Below are positions 45,974-58,183 of a stretch of 64,000 nt of DNA, in pieces. Position 1 is the stretch's first letter. The number at the start of each line of letters is the position of its first letter. Origin of the DNA: Gammaproteobacteria bacterium (GTDB lineage Bacteria; Pseudomonadota; Gammaproteobacteria; Enterobacterales; Psychrobiaceae). The stretch is taken from contig JABSRT010000022.1 in assembly GCA_013214945.1 (NCBI GenBank), forward strand, positions 34,175-98,174, in the 5' to 3' direction. The notes under the pieces are model-generated. The model was not told the origin of the DNA. It was given only the letters and a program-made list of their open reading frames with translations, and made no database searches. The position numbers were made by a program, and so were the translations under genes.

Positions 45974-47331
45974 TGCTAATGACCTTTATGTGGAATCTCG
46001 CCTCCTTTGTTGTGGCGTTAGGCCTGCTGGTAGCCGTCCATGAATTTGGTCACTTTTGGGTTGCCCGCCGTTGTGGCGTGGTGGTTGAACGATTTTCAAT
46101 TGGATTTGGTAAAGCGTTGTGGCGTCGCACGGCTAAAGACGGAACCGAATATGTCATTGCCGCGATTCCTTTAGGTGGTTATGTCAAAATGCTCGATGAG
46201 CGGATGGGACCTGTCCCGACGGAGCAACTTGATGGCGCTTTTAACCGTAAATCAGTATGGCAGCGCATCGCTATTGTTGCTGCTGGGCCAATTGCCAATT
46301 TTATCTTTGCTATTTTTGCGTTCTGGTTAATGTATTTAATTGGAGTTAATACGGTTAAACCCGTGATTGGTCAGGTCACCGTACAATCAATTGCTGACGA
46401 CGCTGGTTTAAGCCCTGGGCAGCAAATAACAACGATTAATGGCCAGAAAATACTTGATTGGCAAGATGTTAATTTGGCTTTTGTTGGCGCGCTTGGCGAT
46501 GAAAAACTGTCAGTAGAAGTGATTACAGCGTCGTCGAGTCATGTCATCGGCAAAAATCTCGATATTAGCCAGTGGCTATTTGATCCCCAGCAGCAAAGTT
46601 CATTAAGCTCAATTGGGATAAAACCCTATTACCCGCCAATTGAGTTAATTCTCAGTGCTATCACCGACAACTCGGCTGCGCAGCGTGCCGGCTTGCAAGT
46701 GGGAGACCAATTATTGAACGTTAATGGTCTGAAAATAGCTCAGTGGCAAGACTTTGTTGAAATAGTCAAACAAAGTGGTGGAACTTCTTTAGCTTTGACC
46801 TATCGAAGAGGGGCTCAACAATATACTACGTCATTGACCCCTGCAATTCGCACCAATAAAGACGGCTCTGTCAGTGGGTTTGCTGGGCTTAGTCCGACAG
46901 CGACACCTTGGCCTGAGAGTATGAAACTTACACTGCAATATGGGCCAATTGATGCGTTGGGCTTAGCGTTAGATAAAACTGGCCAGCTGATTTCATTAAG
47001 TTTTAGCATGATAGGTAAGTTGGTTACTGGTGACTTATCAGTAAAAAACCTAAGCGGACCGATATCGATAGCGCAAGGCGCAGGTCAAAGTGCCAATTAC
47101 GGTTTAGTGGCTTTTTTAAGTTTCTTAGCACTAATTAGTATTAATTTGGGCATTATCAATTTGTTACCTTTGCCGGTACTTGATGGTGGTCACTTGATGT
47201 ATTATTTTGTTGAAGTTTTGACGGGAAAATCAGTGCCAGAACGTATTCAACAGCTTGGGTTTCAGATTGGGGCCGGTTTGTTGTTCATGTTAATGAGCAT
47301 TGCAATTTTTAATGATTTTACTCGACTGTGA
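45973..47331 (+). CDS. rseP: RseP site-2 zinc metalloprotease
   Basis: An inner-membrane protease that cleaves the anti-sigma factor RseA and releases sigma-E; it also removes signal peptide remnants. The first segment holds HEFGH (His23, Glu24, His27), two PDZ domains lie at about 120-200 and 215-300, and the C-terminal LDGGH has the metal ligand Asp404. 452 residues. The ATG overlaps the dxr stop by one base. Confidence 0.97.
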   Translation: MLMTFMWNLASFVVALGLLVAVHEFGHFWVARRCGVVVERFSIGFGKALWRRTAKDGTEYVIAAIPLGGYVKMLDERMGPVPTEQLDGAFNRKSVWQRIAIVAAGPIANFIFAIFAFWLMYLIGVNTVKPVIGQVTVQSIADDAGLSPGQQITTINGQKILDWQDVNLAFVGALGDEKLSVEVITASSSHVIGKNLDISQWLFDPQQQSSLSSIGIKPYYPPIELILSAITDNSAAQRAGLQVGDQLLNVNGLKIAQWQDFVEIVKQSGGTSLALTYRRGAQQYTTSLTPAIRTNKDGSVSGFAGLSPTATPWPESMKLTLQYGPIDALGLALDKTGQLISLSFSMIGKLVTGDLSVKNLSGPISIAQGAGQSANYGLVAFLSFLALISINLGIINLLPLPVLDGGHLMYYFVEVLTGKSVPERIQQLGFQIGAGLLFMLMSIAIFNDFTRL

Positions 47332-47365
47332 CAGCTGTCGAACGAAAAGGATAATAAGATACAGC

Positions 47366-49774
47366 ATGATGAAGTTCTTTAAGCTTTTGGCTCCGATTGC
47401 CTTGTTAGGCACTAGCTATACCTCATTGGCCGCCGCCCCCTTTGTTGTTTCCGACATACGTATTGAAGGGTTACAACGGGTTGCACTAGGTGCTGCGTTG
47501 TTAAATCTGCCAGTAAAAGTTGGTGATACGATTGATGATGTTGCAGTGGCCCGTTTAATAAAAAATCTATACCGTTCGAGTAATTTTGAAGATATTGAGG
47601 TCTTTAACGACAACGGCCTGTTATTGATTAAAGTCAAAGAGCGCGCCACGATTGCTAGTATTGATTTTGAAGGCAACAACGATTTAAAAGACGAGCAATT
47701 ATCAGAAAGCTTAACGGGCTCTGGAGTTAGTCTTGGTGAAACGCTCGATCGTACTAAATTAACTGAAATCGCTAAAGGGCTGGAAGATTTTTACTACAGT
47801 GTCGGTAAGTACTCGGCTAAAGTTGAAGCCGTAATCACAGCACAGCCGCGCAACCGGGTTGGCTTAACCTTTAAGTTTACCGAAGGTGATGCCGCTGAAA
47901 TTAAGCAAATTAACTTGGTTGGCAATACTACCTTTAGTGACGAAGAACTTAAAGAGCAATTTGAATTAACCGATACAGTACCTTGGTGGAGCCTGTTTGG
48001 TGACCGTAATTATCAAAAGCAAAAACTCCAAGGTGATATTGAAACCTTAGAAAGCTTTTATAAAGACCGCGGTTATATCCGCTTTAATGTTGATAGCACG
48101 CAAGTGTCGATGTCGCCTGACAAACAAGGCCTGTATATTACCCTTAATGTTGATGAGGGGCAGGTCTACAAAATTGCAGGGGTTAACCTGGTTGGTGATA
48201 TTGAAAAATACCGCTCAGTCTTAGAGCTAACTGTGCCGTTGAAGCTGGGCAATGTGTATAACGGTGCCCAAGTTACCTTTAGTGAAGAAATGATCGCACG
48301 CTACCTTGGTCGTTTTGGTTATGCTTACCCTAAGGTGTCGACCTATCCGCAAATCGATGATGAAACTCAAGAAGTTGTGCTTAATATTAATATTGAGCCG
48401 GGTAAACGGGTTTATGTAAATGAAATTCGTTTTAAAGGTAATACCAATACTGAAGATCAGGTACTGCGCCGCGAGATGCGTCAGCTTGAAGGCAGTTGGT
48501 TAAATAATCGCTTGATAGATAGCTCTAAAACTTATCTAAATCGTCTTGGTTATTTCGAAAAAGTTGAAAGTGAGATAATTCCGGTCGCTGGTTTTGACGA
48601 TCGGGTTGATGTCGAAATATCACTACTAGAACAGGCATCTGGTTCTTTTCAAGCTGGCATCGGCTACGGTAACTCAGGTGGTTTGAGTCTGCAACTTGGC
48701 TTACAGCAAAGCAACTTCCTTGGCACGGGCAATAAAGTCGGCATTAGCTTAAATACCGATGAAACCACCAAAAGCGTAAACTTGTCTTTCCGTGACCCTT
48801 ACTTTACCAACGATGGCATTAGTGCTTCGTACAGTGCTTATTGGTCAGAGATTGATTATTCGTCGACCACAGATTTTGAAGATTATGACAATAATGCTTA
48901 TGGCATTGGGTTTGATTTAGGTTTTCCGATTAACCCACTAAGCCGAGTATCGGTTGGGGTGGCTTATCGCCATAACGAGATTTCAGACTTAAATACCTAT
49001 GAACAAATAGATGATTTTTATAATGTCTATGGTGAGGCGGCCGGCGGTAATATTACTTTTAATAGTTTTGAAATAAGTGCCGGTTGGCGTCGTAACAGCC
49101 TTAACCGCGGCACGTTCCCAACCTCAGGCATGTCAACTAGCCTAAATGGCAAAATGACCGTGCCGGGTAGCGAAATTCAATACTTTAAATTAAACTTTGA
49201 AAATCGCCACTACCTGCCACTTAATGATAGTCACACTTTTTCATTGATGAGTCGGGTACGCTTAGGTTACGGTGACGGTTATGGCAATTCTGGCGATAAC
49301 GATCATCTGTTTGCATTTTGGGATAATTTTAAAGCCGGCGGCAGTGGCAGCTTACGTGGCTTTAAGTCAAGTACGGTTAGCCCTCGAGCCATTTACTTAT
49401 CGACTGATTCGTCTGAAATTGAACAAGCAAGCAGTTCGATTGGCGGCAATGCGATGGCATTAGCGACCTTAGAAATGTTTGTGCCGCTACCTTTTATCAG
49501 TGATGATAGCGCCAGTTCATTGCGAACCAGCTTTTTTGTTGATGCCGGTAATGTCTGGGACACCACATTTGACTATGATCAATATAAAAACTTAGATGGC
49601 GCTGAACAAATTTATGACTATTCAGATCCGACTGAATTTCGAGCATCTTATGGTATTTCAGTGCAATGGTTGTCACCGATGGGCCCAATGGTCTTTAGCT
49701 TAGCGCGACCACTTCGGGAAGTCGAAGGCGACAACCTTGAGGTCTTTTCATTCAATATTGGAACGACATTCTAA
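47366..49774 (+). CDS. bamA: outer membrane assembly factor BamA
   Basis: The beta-barrel insertase of the BAM complex. The signal peptide ([20 protein letters not shown]..., cut near residue 22) precedes five POTRA domains (about 24-420, starting [18 protein letters not shown]), a barrel of about 380 residues with the conserved GGSGSLRGF loop (VRGF/LRGF motif), and a C-terminus ending in Phe (NIGTTF). The start at 47366 is required for the signal peptide; an earlier in-frame ATG would overlap rseP. 802 residues. Confidence 0.98.
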   Translation: MMKFFKLLAPIALLGTSYTSLAAAPFVVSDIRIEGLQRVALGAALLNLPVKVGDTIDDVAVARLIKNLYRSSNFEDIEVFNDNGLLLIKVKERATIASIDFEGNNDLKDEQLSESLTGSGVSLGETLDRTKLTEIAKGLEDFYYSVGKYSAKVEAVITAQPRNRVGLTFKFTEGDAAEIKQINLVGNTTFSDEELKEQFELTDTVPWWSLFGDRNYQKQKLQGDIETLESFYKDRGYIRFNVDSTQVSMSPDKQGLYITLNVDEGQVYKIAGVNLVGDIEKYRSVLELTVPLKLGNVYNGAQVTFSEEMIARYLGRFGYAYPKVSTYPQIDDETQEVVLNINIEPGKRVYVNEIRFKGNTNTEDQVLRREMRQLEGSWLNNRLIDSSKTYLNRLGYFEKVESEIIPVAGFDDRVDVEISLLEQASGSFQAGIGYGNSGGLSLQLGLQQSNFLGTGNKVGISLNTDETTKSVNLSFRDPYFTNDGISASYSAYWSEIDYSSTTDFEDYDNNAYGIGFDLGFPINPLSRVSVGVAYRHNEISDLNTYEQIDDFYNVYGEAAGGNITFNSFEISAGWRRNSLNRGTFPTSGMSTSLNGKMTVPGSEIQYFKLNFENRHYLPLNDSHTFSLMSRVRLGYGDGYGNSGDNDHLFAFWDNFKAGGSGSLRGFKSSTVSPRAIYLSTDSSEIEQASSSIGGNAMALATLEMFVPLPFISDDSASSLRTSFFVDAGNVWDTTFDYDQYKNLDGAEQIYDYSDPTEFRASYGISVQWLSPMGPMVFSLARPLREVEGDNLEVFSFNIGTTF

Positions 49775-49810
49775 TTTAAAAACTAGAATATATTAAACTA
49801 GGAGAAACAA

Positions 49811-50329
49811 TTGAAAAAATTACTTTGTGCTTTAACAGTTAGCGCGCTAATGACTGGAACTACGTTTGCTTCGCTTGCTCAGGCAGCGGAACAAAAAATT
49901 GGCGTAATTCACATGCAAAGCATTTTCCAAAAATTGCCGCAACGTGAAGTTATCCAACAACAATTACAACAAGAATTTAGTGACCGTTACGATCAAGTTA
50001 AAAAGATCCAATCTAAACTACTTAAACTTGAAGAAAAGCGTAAGCGTGATGGCGCGTTAATGAATGATGCCCAAAAGACTGAATTGGTGCGTAGTGCTGA
50101 AGCATTGCAAAGCGAATACAAGCTGAAAGGCAAGGCACTGCAAGAAGATGTGCGTCGTCGTCAAGGCGAAGAAGAAAACAAACTACTGCAAAAAATTCGT
50201 CAAGCGATTAATGAAATCGCTAAAGCCGAAAAATACGATGTTATTTTACAATCTGGCGCTGTTGCATATATTGATAAAAAATTCGATATTTCAGCTAAAA
50301 TAGCAGCTAAAGTAAGCAAGGCTAAGTAA
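49811..50329 (+). CDS. skp: periplasmic chaperone Skp (OmpH family)
   Basis: A 172-residue chaperone carrying unfolded outer-membrane proteins to BamA. Signal peptide cut after SLAQA; the mature N-terminus EQKIGVIHMQSIFQKLPQRE is typical, followed by the long charged coiled-coil tentacle (about 50-135). The start is TTG with a strong AGGAG six bases upstream. It lies 36 bases after bamA. Confidence 0.95.
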   Translation: MKKLLCALTVSALMTGTTFASLAQAAEQKIGVIHMQSIFQKLPQREVIQQQLQQEFSDRYDQVKKIQSKLLKLEEKRKRDGALMNDAQKTELVRSAEALQSEYKLKGKALQEDVRRRQGEEENKLLQKIRQAINEIAKAEKYDVILQSGAVAYIDKKFDISAKIAAKVSKAK

Positions 50330-50335
50330 TTACCC

Positions 50336-51355
50336 ATGAAGTGTTATACGTTAGTTGAGTTAGGCAATAAAATAGGTGCAGATGTTCAAGGTGATGACCA
50401 ATGTGTTGTCACCAGCATTGCGACGCTTGAAGCCGCTAGTGCCGGACAAATATCTTTTTTATCAAACCCTAAGTACCGTAGTCAGTTGCAAACGACTCAG
50501 GCCAGTGCGGTTATTGTGCGTGCACAAGACATCGGTGATTATCAAGGCAATGCGTTAATCATGAGTAACCCCTATTTAGGTTACGCAAAATTAGCTCAAT
50601 TGCTCGATACTACGCCTGATGCAGCAGACTCAATCGCCGAGTCTGCTGTGATTTCACCAAGCGCCATATTAGGTCAACAAGTCGTTGTTGGGGCTAATGC
50701 GGTGATTGAATCTGGCGCCGAGATTGGTGATAACTGCCAAATTGGTCCAGGTTGTTTTATTGGTAAAAATAGTAAAATTGGCGCCAGCACCAAATTATGG
50801 GCCAACGTTACTATTTATCATGGCGTCACTATTGGTCAGCGTTGTATTTTTCACTCTGCCAGTGTCATTGGCAGCGATGGTTTTGGTTACGCACCGGACA
50901 ATGGCCAGTGGTTGAAAATTCCCCAAACGGGTGGTGTCACCATTGGTAACGATACTGAGATTGGTGCTGGCACTACCGTTGATCGTGGCGCGCTTGACGA
51001 CACAGTGATTGGCAATGGTGTTATCATTGATAATCAGGTTCAGATCGCGCACAACGACATTATTGGCGATAATACAGCAATAGCAGGTACCACGGTCTTA
51101 GCGGGCAGTGTCACCATCGGTAAAAACTGTATCATTGGTGGTGCCTGCGCGATTAATGGTCATATGACTATTTGCGATGGGGTTACCATCACAGGAATGA
51201 CAATGGTGATTAAGAATATCACCGAACCTGGGGTATATTCATCAGGAATGCCATCGCAAACTAATCGTGAATGGCGCAAGAACGCCGCCCGTTATCGTCA
51301 ACTCGACGAAATGTCAAAACGGCTTAAGGTGCTTGAAGCCAAACTTAAAGATTAG
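50336..51355 (+). CDS. lpxD: UDP-3-O-(3-hydroxyacyl)glucosamine N-acyltransferase
   Basis: The third enzyme of lipid A synthesis. The N-terminal uridine-binding domain (about 1-100: SFLSNPKYRSQL) precedes the left-handed beta-helix of hexapeptide repeats. It contains the GSDGFGYAP and QIAHNDIIGDNTAIAG motifs with the catalytic histidine, and a C-terminal coiled coil. 339 residues. It follows skp closely. Confidence 0.97.
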   Translation: MKCYTLVELGNKIGADVQGDDQCVVTSIATLEAASAGQISFLSNPKYRSQLQTTQASAVIVRAQDIGDYQGNALIMSNPYLGYAKLAQLLDTTPDAADSIAESAVISPSAILGQQVVVGANAVIESGAEIGDNCQIGPGCFIGKNSKIGASTKLWANVTIYHGVTIGQRCIFHSASVIGSDGFGYAPDNGQWLKIPQTGGVTIGNDTEIGAGTTVDRGALDDTVIGNGVIIDNQVQIAHNDIIGDNTAIAGTTVLAGSVTIGKNCIIGGACAINGHMTICDGVTITGMTMVIKNITEPGVYSSGMPSQTNREWRKNAARYRQLDEMSKRLKVLEAKLKD

Positions 51356-51384
51356 CGTATAATCGTGAGCGACAACGCTCAATC

Positions 51385-51480
51385 ATTATTGCCCAGCGAG
51401 GCTGATTGAGAGTTTAACCTTGGTTGCGCAAACGCGCTGCCGACTAGGTAATGAAAGCTCGAAGCATGGCTGGCAATAAT
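51385..51480. repeat. wide inverted repeat between lpxD and fabZ
   Basis: ATTATTGCCCAGC at 51385-51397 and GCTGGCAATAAT at 51469-51480 are complementary apart from one bulged C. Inside and around them are further pairs (CTCAATC/GATTGAG, AGGTAA/TTACCT). It suggests a branched RNA structure. Confidence 0.7.
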
Positions 51481-51558
51481 TAGGTCACTAATCGTTGCCT
51501 GTTACCTTTGCTCCTAAACTGGGAGCGCTGTATTTAATTAATTTTCAGGAATAGTATT

Positions 51559-52005
51559 TTGTCTAACGATATTTCAGCAATCGAAATTAACGAAATAATG
51601 GCACTATTGCCGCACCGTTACCCATTTCTACTGATTGATCGAGTGATTGGTTTTGAAGTAGGAAAAAGCCTGCATGCGATTAAAAATGTGTCGATTAACG
51701 AACCATTTTTTCAGGGTCATTTCCCTATTAAACCTATTATGCCAGGTGTACTTATTCTCGAAGCCATGGCTCAGGCTACTGGGATCCTTGGCTTTAAAAC
51801 AGTTGAAAAAAGTGAAGATACCTTGTATTACTTTGCAGGGATAGATAAGGCGCGTTTTAAACTGCCTGTGGTTCCTGGTGATGTGATTCATATCCATGTT
51901 GAGTATTTAAAAGAGCGTCGAGGCATCGGTAAATTTTATTGCGAAGCCTTTGTGGATGAAAAGTTGGTATGTAGTGCCGAAATTATGTGTGCAAGAAAGG
52001 ACTAA
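51559..52005 (+). CDS. fabZ: 3-hydroxyacyl-ACP dehydratase FabZ
   Basis: A hot-dog dehydratase of fatty-acid elongation, 148 residues. [14 protein letters not shown] and [26 protein letters not shown] with catalytic His54 and Glu68. The start is TTG, with AGGAA 10 bases upstream. lpxA begins three bases after its stop. Confidence 0.97.
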   Translation: MSNDISAIEINEIMALLPHRYPFLLIDRVIGFEVGKSLHAIKNVSINEPFFQGHFPIKPIMPGVLILEAMAQATGILGFKTVEKSEDTLYYFAGIDKARFKLPVVPGDVIHIHVEYLKERRGIGKFYCEAFVDEKLVCSAEIMCARKD

Positions 52006-52008
52006 ATA

Positions 52009-52773
52009 GTGATTGATCCGCAAGCATTTGTTCACCCTAGTGCCACCATTGGTCACAATGTATCTATTGGGCCGTGGAGTTATATCGGTAGCGACGTCGT
52101 TATTGGTGATAACTGTATTATTGAGTCACATGTGGTCGTCAAAGGGCCATCAACTATTGGCTCGGGCAATCATTTTTTCCAATTTTCATCCATTGGTGAG
52201 CAGTGCCAAGATAAAAAATATGCGGGTGAAAAAACTTACTTGATCATGGGCAATGATAATATTGTTCGTGAGGGTGTCACCATTCATCGTGGCACAGTTC
52301 AAGATCAAGCGATCACGCGCATCGGCAATAATAACCTCTTGATGGCTAATGCGCACGTGGCCCACGATTGCATCGTTGGTGATCACTGCATTTTGGCCAA
52401 TAGTGTTAACCTTGCAGGCCATGTTGTGGTTGATGATTATGCGATCATTGGTGGCATGACCGGCGTTCATCAGTTTGTTAAAATTGGTGCGCATTGCTTT
52501 GTTGGGGCCACTTCTTATGTTAATCAAGATGTGCCGCCTTATATCATTTGTTCAGGCCAGCCATGCCAGCCGCGCGGAATTAATGTTGAAGGCCTTAAGC
52601 GCCGTGGTTACGACAAACCAGAGATAATGGCCATTCGACGTGCATTTAAAACGCTCTATAAACAACAATTACCATTAACTGACGCAGTTGCTGAGTTAGC
52701 TGAATCTGAGTTTGTTGGTGTTACTGTGATGGCTGATTTTATTAACCAGTCGACTCGCGGTATTATTCGTTAA
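52009..52773 (+). CDS. lpxA: UDP-N-acetylglucosamine acyltransferase LpxA
   Basis: The first committed step of lipid A. Hexapeptide beta-helix with IGPWSYIGSDVVIGDN, the catalytic histidine in NAHVAHDC (about His119), GGMTGVHQF, and the C-terminal GLKRRGYDKPEI helix region. 254 residues, GTG start. Confidence 0.97.
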   Translation: MIDPQAFVHPSATIGHNVSIGPWSYIGSDVVIGDNCIIESHVVVKGPSTIGSGNHFFQFSSIGEQCQDKKYAGEKTYLIMGNDNIVREGVTIHRGTVQDQAITRIGNNNLLMANAHVAHDCIVGDHCILANSVNLAGHVVVDDYAIIGGMTGVHQFVKIGAHCFVGATSYVNQDVPPYIICSGQPCQPRGINVEGLKRRGYDKPEIMAIRRAFKTLYKQQLPLTDAVAELAESEFVGVTVMADFINQSTRGIIR

Positions 52774-52811
52774 GATATTCATCATCAGAAAATAGTCCTT
52801 AGGGAACAGCC

Positions 52812-54008
52812 TTGGATCCACTACGAACTACGAATCAGATTGATTTAAGACCTATTCGCATAGGTATTGTCGCCGGAGAAATCTCCGGCGATATTTTAGG
52901 TAGCGATTTTATTATCGCGGTTAAAAAACGCTTTCCAAACGCTACCTTTGAAGGTATCGCCGGTCCACGCATGATGGCTGTGGGCGCGACGAGTTTGTTT
53001 GATATGGAAGAGCTCTCGGTGATGGGCTTAGTAGAAGTTTTTTCTCGCTTACGGCGCTTACTATCGATTAAAAAACAATTGACCGAACATTTCATCGCTA
53101 ACCCGCCTGACCTTTTTATTGGCATCGATGCGCCAGACTTTAATTTGCGCCTAGAACTGCTACTTAAACAAGCGGGCATAAAAACCGTTCATTACGTTAG
53201 CCCATCGATTTGGGCGTGGCGCCAGAAGCGAATATTTAAAGTGGCGAAAGCGACCAACATGGTCTTGGCACTGCTGCCATTTGAAAAAGCTTTTTACGAC
53301 GAACATTCAATTCCTTGTACCTTTGTTGGCCATACTTTAGCTGACCAAATTCCGCTGGTTAATGATAAGTCAGCGGCCCGCGAGCAGTTGAATTTACCGA
53401 CCGAAGGACAATATTTAGCGCTGATGCCTGGCAGCCGTGGCAGTGAGTTAAAATATTTAACTGAACCATTCTTGTTAGCCGCACAAAAATTAGTCGAGCA
53501 ATTTAGCGGCTTAACACTGCTCATTCCATTGGTTAATCAACAGCGACGCCAGCAGTTTGAAGAAATAAAACAGCGAGTTGCACCAAACCTTAACTGCGTG
53601 CTAATCGATGGCCAATCACGAGAAGTAATGACCGCAAGTGACGTGATTTTACTGGCGTCTGGCACAGCAACGCTTGAAGGTTTATTGATTAATCGCCCGA
53701 TGGTGGTGGCTTATAAAGTTAATTGGCTAACTTATAAGTTATTTAAACCACTGATGAAAATTGAACATTTTTCGTTGCCTAATTTGTTGGCCGGCAAACC
53801 GTTGCTGCGTGAGTTAATTCAAGATGATGCGACGGTTGATAATATCGTAAAAGAAGTTAAGTTGTTGCTTGCTGACGATAACCAAGCGCTGACAGCGCAG
53901 TTTAACGAAATACATCAGCAGTTAAAATGCAACGCCAGTGAGCGCGCTGCCGATGCGGTGTTATCGCTAATAACCCACGATTCATCAACGCCAATTAATC
54001 AAAAGTAG
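52812..54008 (+). CDS. lpxB: lipid-A-disaccharide synthase
   Basis: Joins two acylated glucosamines to form the lipid A disaccharide. A GT19 glycosyltransferase with [18 protein letters not shown] near the start (the family reads AGE.SGD), [25 protein letters not shown], and MPGSRGSEL. The start is TTG. 398 residues. rnhB begins six bases later. Confidence 0.97.
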   Translation: MDPLRTTNQIDLRPIRIGIVAGEISGDILGSDFIIAVKKRFPNATFEGIAGPRMMAVGATSLFDMEELSVMGLVEVFSRLRRLLSIKKQLTEHFIANPPDLFIGIDAPDFNLRLELLLKQAGIKTVHYVSPSIWAWRQKRIFKVAKATNMVLALLPFEKAFYDEHSIPCTFVGHTLADQIPLVNDKSAAREQLNLPTEGQYLALMPGSRGSELKYLTEPFLLAAQKLVEQFSGLTLLIPLVNQQRRQQFEEIKQRVAPNLNCVLIDGQSREVMTASDVILLASGTATLEGLLINRPMVVAYKVNWLTYKLFKPLMKIEHFSLPNLLAGKPLLRELIQDDATVDNIVKEVKLLLADDNQALTAQFNEIHQQLKCNASERAADAVLSLITHDSSTPINQK

Positions 54009-54014
54009 AAGCTA

Positions 54015-54614
54015 ATGCCAACAGAACCAGAATTTATTTTCCCTGATCTATTAGTTGCCGGAGTCGACGAAGTTGGCCGTGGGCCACTGGTGGGCGATGT
54101 GGTAACCGCTGCGGTTATTCTTGATCCGAGCAAACCTATTGTCGGATTGGCCGATTCTAAAAAATTATCAGACAAAAAGCGTGAAGCCTTGTTTGACTTG
54201 ATTATGGCCAACGCTTTAAGTGTGGCAGTCGGGCGAGCTAACCCTGAAGAAATTGACCAGCTTAATATTTTGCATGCTACGATGTTGGCGATGCAGCGGG
54301 CAGTGGCGGGGCTTCATATCACGCCTGAGTTGGTGCTAATTGATGGTAATCGCTGCCCAGAACTCAACATGGCTTCACAAGCAGTGGTAAAAGGTGATGC
54401 GCGCGTTGAAGAAATAAGTGCGGCCTCGATTATTGCTAAAGTGACACGTGATCGTGAAATGTTGATCCTCGACCAGCAATACCCGCAATTTGGTTTTGCC
54501 AAGCATAAAGGTTATCCGACAAAACTTCATTTTGAAATGTTGGCTTTACACGGTGTTACCCCACAGCATCGGCGCAGCTTTAAGCCGGTCAAAAAAGTAT
54601 TAGGTTTGGCATAA
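54015..54614 (+). CDS. rnhB: ribonuclease HII
   Basis: Removes ribonucleotides embedded in [23 protein letters not shown] places the metal residues Asp18-Glu19; later marks are [10 protein letters not shown] and the conserved [10 protein letters not shown]. 199 residues. It is linked with lpxB upstream and dnaE downstream as in E. coli. Confidence 0.97.
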   Translation: MPTEPEFIFPDLLVAGVDEVGRGPLVGDVVTAAVILDPSKPIVGLADSKKLSDKKREALFDLIMANALSVAVGRANPEEIDQLNILHATMLAMQRAVAGLHITPELVLIDGNRCPELNMASQAVVKGDARVEEISAASIIAKVTRDREMLILDQQYPQFGFAKHKGYPTKLHFEMLALHGVTPQHRRSFKPVKKVLGLA

Positions 54615-54637
54615 CTTATGGTAAATAAGGGCGTAAA

Positions 54638-57600
54638 GTGACAGATCCAAAGTTTATTCATTTACGGGTACATTCAGATTACTCGATGGCCGACGGCGTG
54701 GCTAAGGTCGGTAAAATTGTCGCTAAAGTCGCCGAGCAAGGCGCACCTGCGATGGCGTTGACCGACTTAGTCAATTTCTGTGGTCTAGTCAAATATTACC
54801 GCAGTGCCCAAAGTAATGGCCTTAAACCCATTATCGGCGCAGATATGTGGGTAGTTAGTGACGAGTTTGACGAAGCACCTTGGCGCCTGACCATTTTGTG
54901 TAGCGATAATCAAGGTTATAAAAATTTAACCTTACTTATTTCAAAGGCCTATTTGCGTGGCCGCTTATTTGATAAAGCGGTGATTGATAAGCAATGGTTA
55001 GTTGAACATGCTGCTGGTTTAATTATTTTATCTGGCGGACGTGAAGGTGATGTTGGCCTGGCCTTGCTTAAAGGCAATGATAAGTTAGCACGAGAATGTT
55101 TAGCTTTTTATCAGCAATATTTTGAGCGAAATTACTTTATTGAATTGCTGCGTACTGGCCGTGAAGATGAAGAACGCTATTTACAACTTGGGGTTGCGTT
55201 AGCCAGTGATACGGGTATCCCGGTGGTTGCGACCAATGAAGTGGTATTTTTAGCAGCAAAAGATTTTGACGCACATGAAGTGCGCGTTGCGATTCACGAT
55301 GGCTTTGGTTTGGCCGACCCGCGGCGACCTAAACGTTATTCGGAGCAACAATATTTACGAACCGAGCAAGAGATGTGTCAGCTGTTTAGCGACATTCCCT
55401 CTGCGTTAGCGAACAGTGTTGAAATAGCCAAACGCTGTAACTCCACGGTTCAGCTCGATAAAATTGTGTTACCAGATTACCCAACTGGCGATCTTAAAAT
55501 AGAAGACTTTTTAGTCAAGGTTTCAGTTGATGGCTTAGAAGACCGCCTTAACTTTCTATTTCCTGAACTTGAGGAACGTGAGCGGCAACGACCGGCTTAT
55601 GAAGAGCGTTTACACATTGAACTTGGTGTTATTAATACCATGGGTTTCCCTGGTTACTTCCTGATCGTAATGGAGTTTATTCAGTGGAGTAAAGATAACG
55701 ATGTGCCGGTTGGCCCCGGTCGTGGTTCGGGTGCTGGTTCATTAGTCGCTTATGCACTTAAGATCACCGATCTCGATCCGTTGGAATACGACTTACTGTT
55801 TGAGCGTTTTCTTAACCCAGAACGTGTCTCAATGCCCGATTTCGATGTCGATTTCTGTATGGAAGGCCGCGATCGGGTTATCGACCATGTTGCCGAGTTA
55901 TACGGTCGTGATGCGGTATCGCAAATCATTACTTTTGGTACGATGGCAGCCAAAGCCGTAGTACGAGATGTTGGCCGTGTCATGGGTCACCCATATGGCT
56001 TTGTCGAGCGTATTACTAAACTTATTCCGGCAGAGCCGGGCATGACACTGACCAAGGCGTGGGAAGTTGAGCCACAACTTGACCAGCTGTATCAGATCGA
56101 TGACGATGTTCGTGAGCTTATCGACATGGCGCGGCGTTTAGAGGGTACCACCCGAAACGCAGGTAAACACGCCGGTGGTGTCGTTATTTCGCCAACGACC
56201 ATTACCGATTTTGCGCCGCTTTATTGTGATGAGGAAGGTAAAAACCCGGTTACTCAGTTTGACAAAAATGATGTTGAAACTGCCGGCTTGGTTAAGTTTG
56301 ATTTCTTGGGTCTGCGAACGCTGACCATCATTAAATGGGCGCTTGACCCGCTCAACGAATCACGGGCCAAAGAAGGGCTCGAACCCGTAAGAATTGAATC
56401 GATTCCGCTCGAAGATCCCGCGTGTTTTTCGATGCTTAAGCGCAGTGAAACCACCGCGGTATTCCAGCTCGAATCGCGCGGCATGAAAGAACTGATTAGT
56501 CGGCTGTTGCCCGACAGCTTTGAAGATATTATCGCGCTCGTGGCGCTGTTTCGACCGGGGCCATTGCAATCGGGCATGGTAGACAACTTTATCAACCGTA
56601 AGCACGGTCGTGAAGAAGTATCTTATCCCGACATCGAATGGCAGCATGAGTCGTTAAAAGAGACCTTAGAGCCAACCTATGGCATTATCTTGTATCAAGA
56701 GCAGGTCATGCAGATTGCTCAGGTACTTTCTGGTTATACCCTAGGTGGCGCGGATATGCTGCGTCGTGCTATGGGTAAGAAAAAGCCAGAAGAGATGGCC
56801 AAGCAGCGTTCGAGTTTTGAAGAAGGCGCGATTAATAACGGTATCGATGGTGAATTGGCGATGAAAATCTTCGATTTGGTAGAGAAATTTGCTGGTTATG
56901 GCTTTAATAAATCTCACTCGGCCGCCTATGCCTTAGTATCGTATCAAACGCTGTGGATGAAATGCCATCACGGTGCTTATTTTATGGCCGCTGTAATGTC
57001 AGCAGATATGGATAACACCGATAAAATCGTGACTCTAGTTGACGAATGTCAGCGGATGAAAATTGTGCTGCATCCGCCCGATGTTAATGCCGGTCAGTAT
57101 AAATTCAGTGTCAATGACAAACTCGAAATTATCTATGGTATTGGCGCGATTAAAGGGGTTGGTGAGGGGCCGGTTGAGGCTATTTTACAAGCTCGCGCCG
57201 AAGGTGGCCCGTTTAAAGATTTATTCGATTTTTGTGGTCGAGTTAATACCAAGAAAATTAATAAGCGTATTTTCGAAAAGCTGATTAAAGCCGGGGCACT
57301 TGATAACCTTGGCCCACATCGCGCCTCGTTAATGGCGTCGTTGCCTGAGGCGGTTAAAGCTTCAGAGCAGCACGCTAAAGATCGCGCGGTCGGTCAGCAT
57401 GATTTGTTTGGTTTACTGGCCAGTCATGATGACGAAGTGACTCACCAATTTATCGATGCGCCGCCGTGGCCTGATAAAATTTGGCTAGAAGGTGAGCGCG
57501 AAACCTTAGGTTTATATTTAACTGGCCACCCGATTAATCAATATTTGGCTGAGCTAAAACACTATACTCGTAGTCGACTTAAAGATGTGGTGCCAACGGG

Positions 57601-58117
57601 GCGCGGTAAAATGGTTAAGGCGGCAGGTCTCGTTATTGCGGCTCGCGTGATGATCACTAAACGTGGCTCTAAAATGGGAATTTTGACGCTAGATGACAAA
57701 AGTGGTCGTTTAGAGGTAATGTTATACAGCGAAGCGCTCGAAAAATATCAAGATTTGCTCCAAAAAGACAAAATATTGGTGTTAGAGGGAGAGGTCAGCT
57801 TTGATGATTTTTCCGGGGGTAATAGAATGACCGCCAAAGAAGTTTATGACATTGCTACGGCACGAGAACGTTTTGCCACCGCATTGGAAATAAAAGTATC
57901 ACAGGATCAAGTTAATAATGAATTCTTTGGTCGCTTTACCCAAATCTTAGAGCCTCATCAATTTGGTGCGCTGCCAGTTACTGTCTTTTACTCGCGAGCT
58001 GAAGCGACGGCTCAGTTAACACTAGGCACCCAATGGCGCGTTACACCCGATGATGAGCTGTTAGACAATTTGAGAATATTGCTTGGTAACAAGCAAGTTC
58101 GTTTAAAATTTAGCTAA
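54638..58117 (+). CDS. dnaE: DNA polymerase III alpha subunit
   Basis: The replicative polymerase, 1159 residues (E. coli 1160). An N-terminal PHP domain ([13 protein letters not shown]) is followed by the palm with PDFDVDFC, where Asp401, Asp403 and Asp405 include the catalytic pair. [31 protein letters not shown] and a C-terminal OB fold with [10 protein letters not shown] are present. The start is GTG. Confidence 0.98.
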   Translation: MTDPKFIHLRVHSDYSMADGVAKVGKIVAKVAEQGAPAMALTDLVNFCGLVKYYRSAQSNGLKPIIGADMWVVSDEFDEAPWRLTILCSDNQGYKNLTLLISKAYLRGRLFDKAVIDKQWLVEHAAGLIILSGGREGDVGLALLKGNDKLARECLAFYQQYFERNYFIELLRTGREDEERYLQLGVALASDTGIPVVATNEVVFLAAKDFDAHEVRVAIHDGFGLADPRRPKRYSEQQYLRTEQEMCQLFSDIPSALANSVEIAKRCNSTVQLDKIVLPDYPTGDLKIEDFLVKVSVDGLEDRLNFLFPELEERERQRPAYEERLHIELGVINTMGFPGYFLIVMEFIQWSKDNDVPVGPGRGSGAGSLVAYALKITDLDPLEYDLLFERFLNPERVSMPDFDVDFCMEGRDRVIDHVAELYGRDAVSQIITFGTMAAKAVVRDVGRVMGHPYGFVERITKLIPAEPGMTLTKAWEVEPQLDQLYQIDDDVRELIDMARRLEGTTRNAGKHAGGVVISPTTITDFAPLYCDEEGKNPVTQFDKNDVETAGLVKFDFLGLRTLTIIKWALDPLNESRAKEGLEPVRIESIPLEDPACFSMLKRSETTAVFQLESRGMKELISRLLPDSFEDIIALVALFRPGPLQSGMVDNFINRKHGREEVSYPDIEWQHESLKETLEPTYGIILYQEQVMQIAQVLSGYTLGGADMLRRAMGKKKPEEMAKQRSSFEEGAINNGIDGELAMKIFDLVEKFAGYGFNKSHSAAYALVSYQTLWMKCHHGAYFMAAVMSADMDNTDKIVTLVDECQRMKIVLHPPDVNAGQYKFSVNDKLEIIYGIGAIKGVGEGPVEAILQARAEGGPFKDLFDFCGRVNTKKINKRIFEKLIKAGALDNLGPHRASLMASLPEAVKASEQHAKDRAVGQHDLFGLLASHDDEVTHQFIDAPPWPDKIWLEGERETLGLYLTGHPINQYLAELKHYTRSRLKDVVPTGRGKMVKAAGLVIAARVMITKRGSKMGILTLDDKSGRLEVMLYSEALEKYQDLLQKDKILVLEGEVSFDDFSGGNRMTAKEVYDIATARERFATALEIKVSQDQVNNEFFGRFTQILEPHQFGALPVTVFYSRAEATAQLTLGTQWRVTPDDELLDNLRILLGNKQVRLKFS

Positions 58118-58129
58118 TTTCAGTTTATA

Positions 58130-58149
58130 TTCAGCTACAATGAGCTGAA
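58130..58149 (+). terminator. small hairpin between dnaE and accA
   Basis: A seven-base stem (TTCAGCT/AGCTGAA) with a six-base loop shortly after the dnaE stop. No T-run follows; it may be only a processing hairpin. Confidence 0.35.
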
Positions 58150-58183
58150 ATGGACTAGCCATATACAATAAAGAGAATCACTG

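Noticed and set aside
47300..47365. A longer N-terminus for bamA
   Set aside because: It would overlap rseP and destroy the signal peptide; the ATG at 47366 is the natural start.
54015..54211. A minus-strand reading frame opposite rnhB
   Set aside because: Shadow of rnhB; no family marks or binding site.
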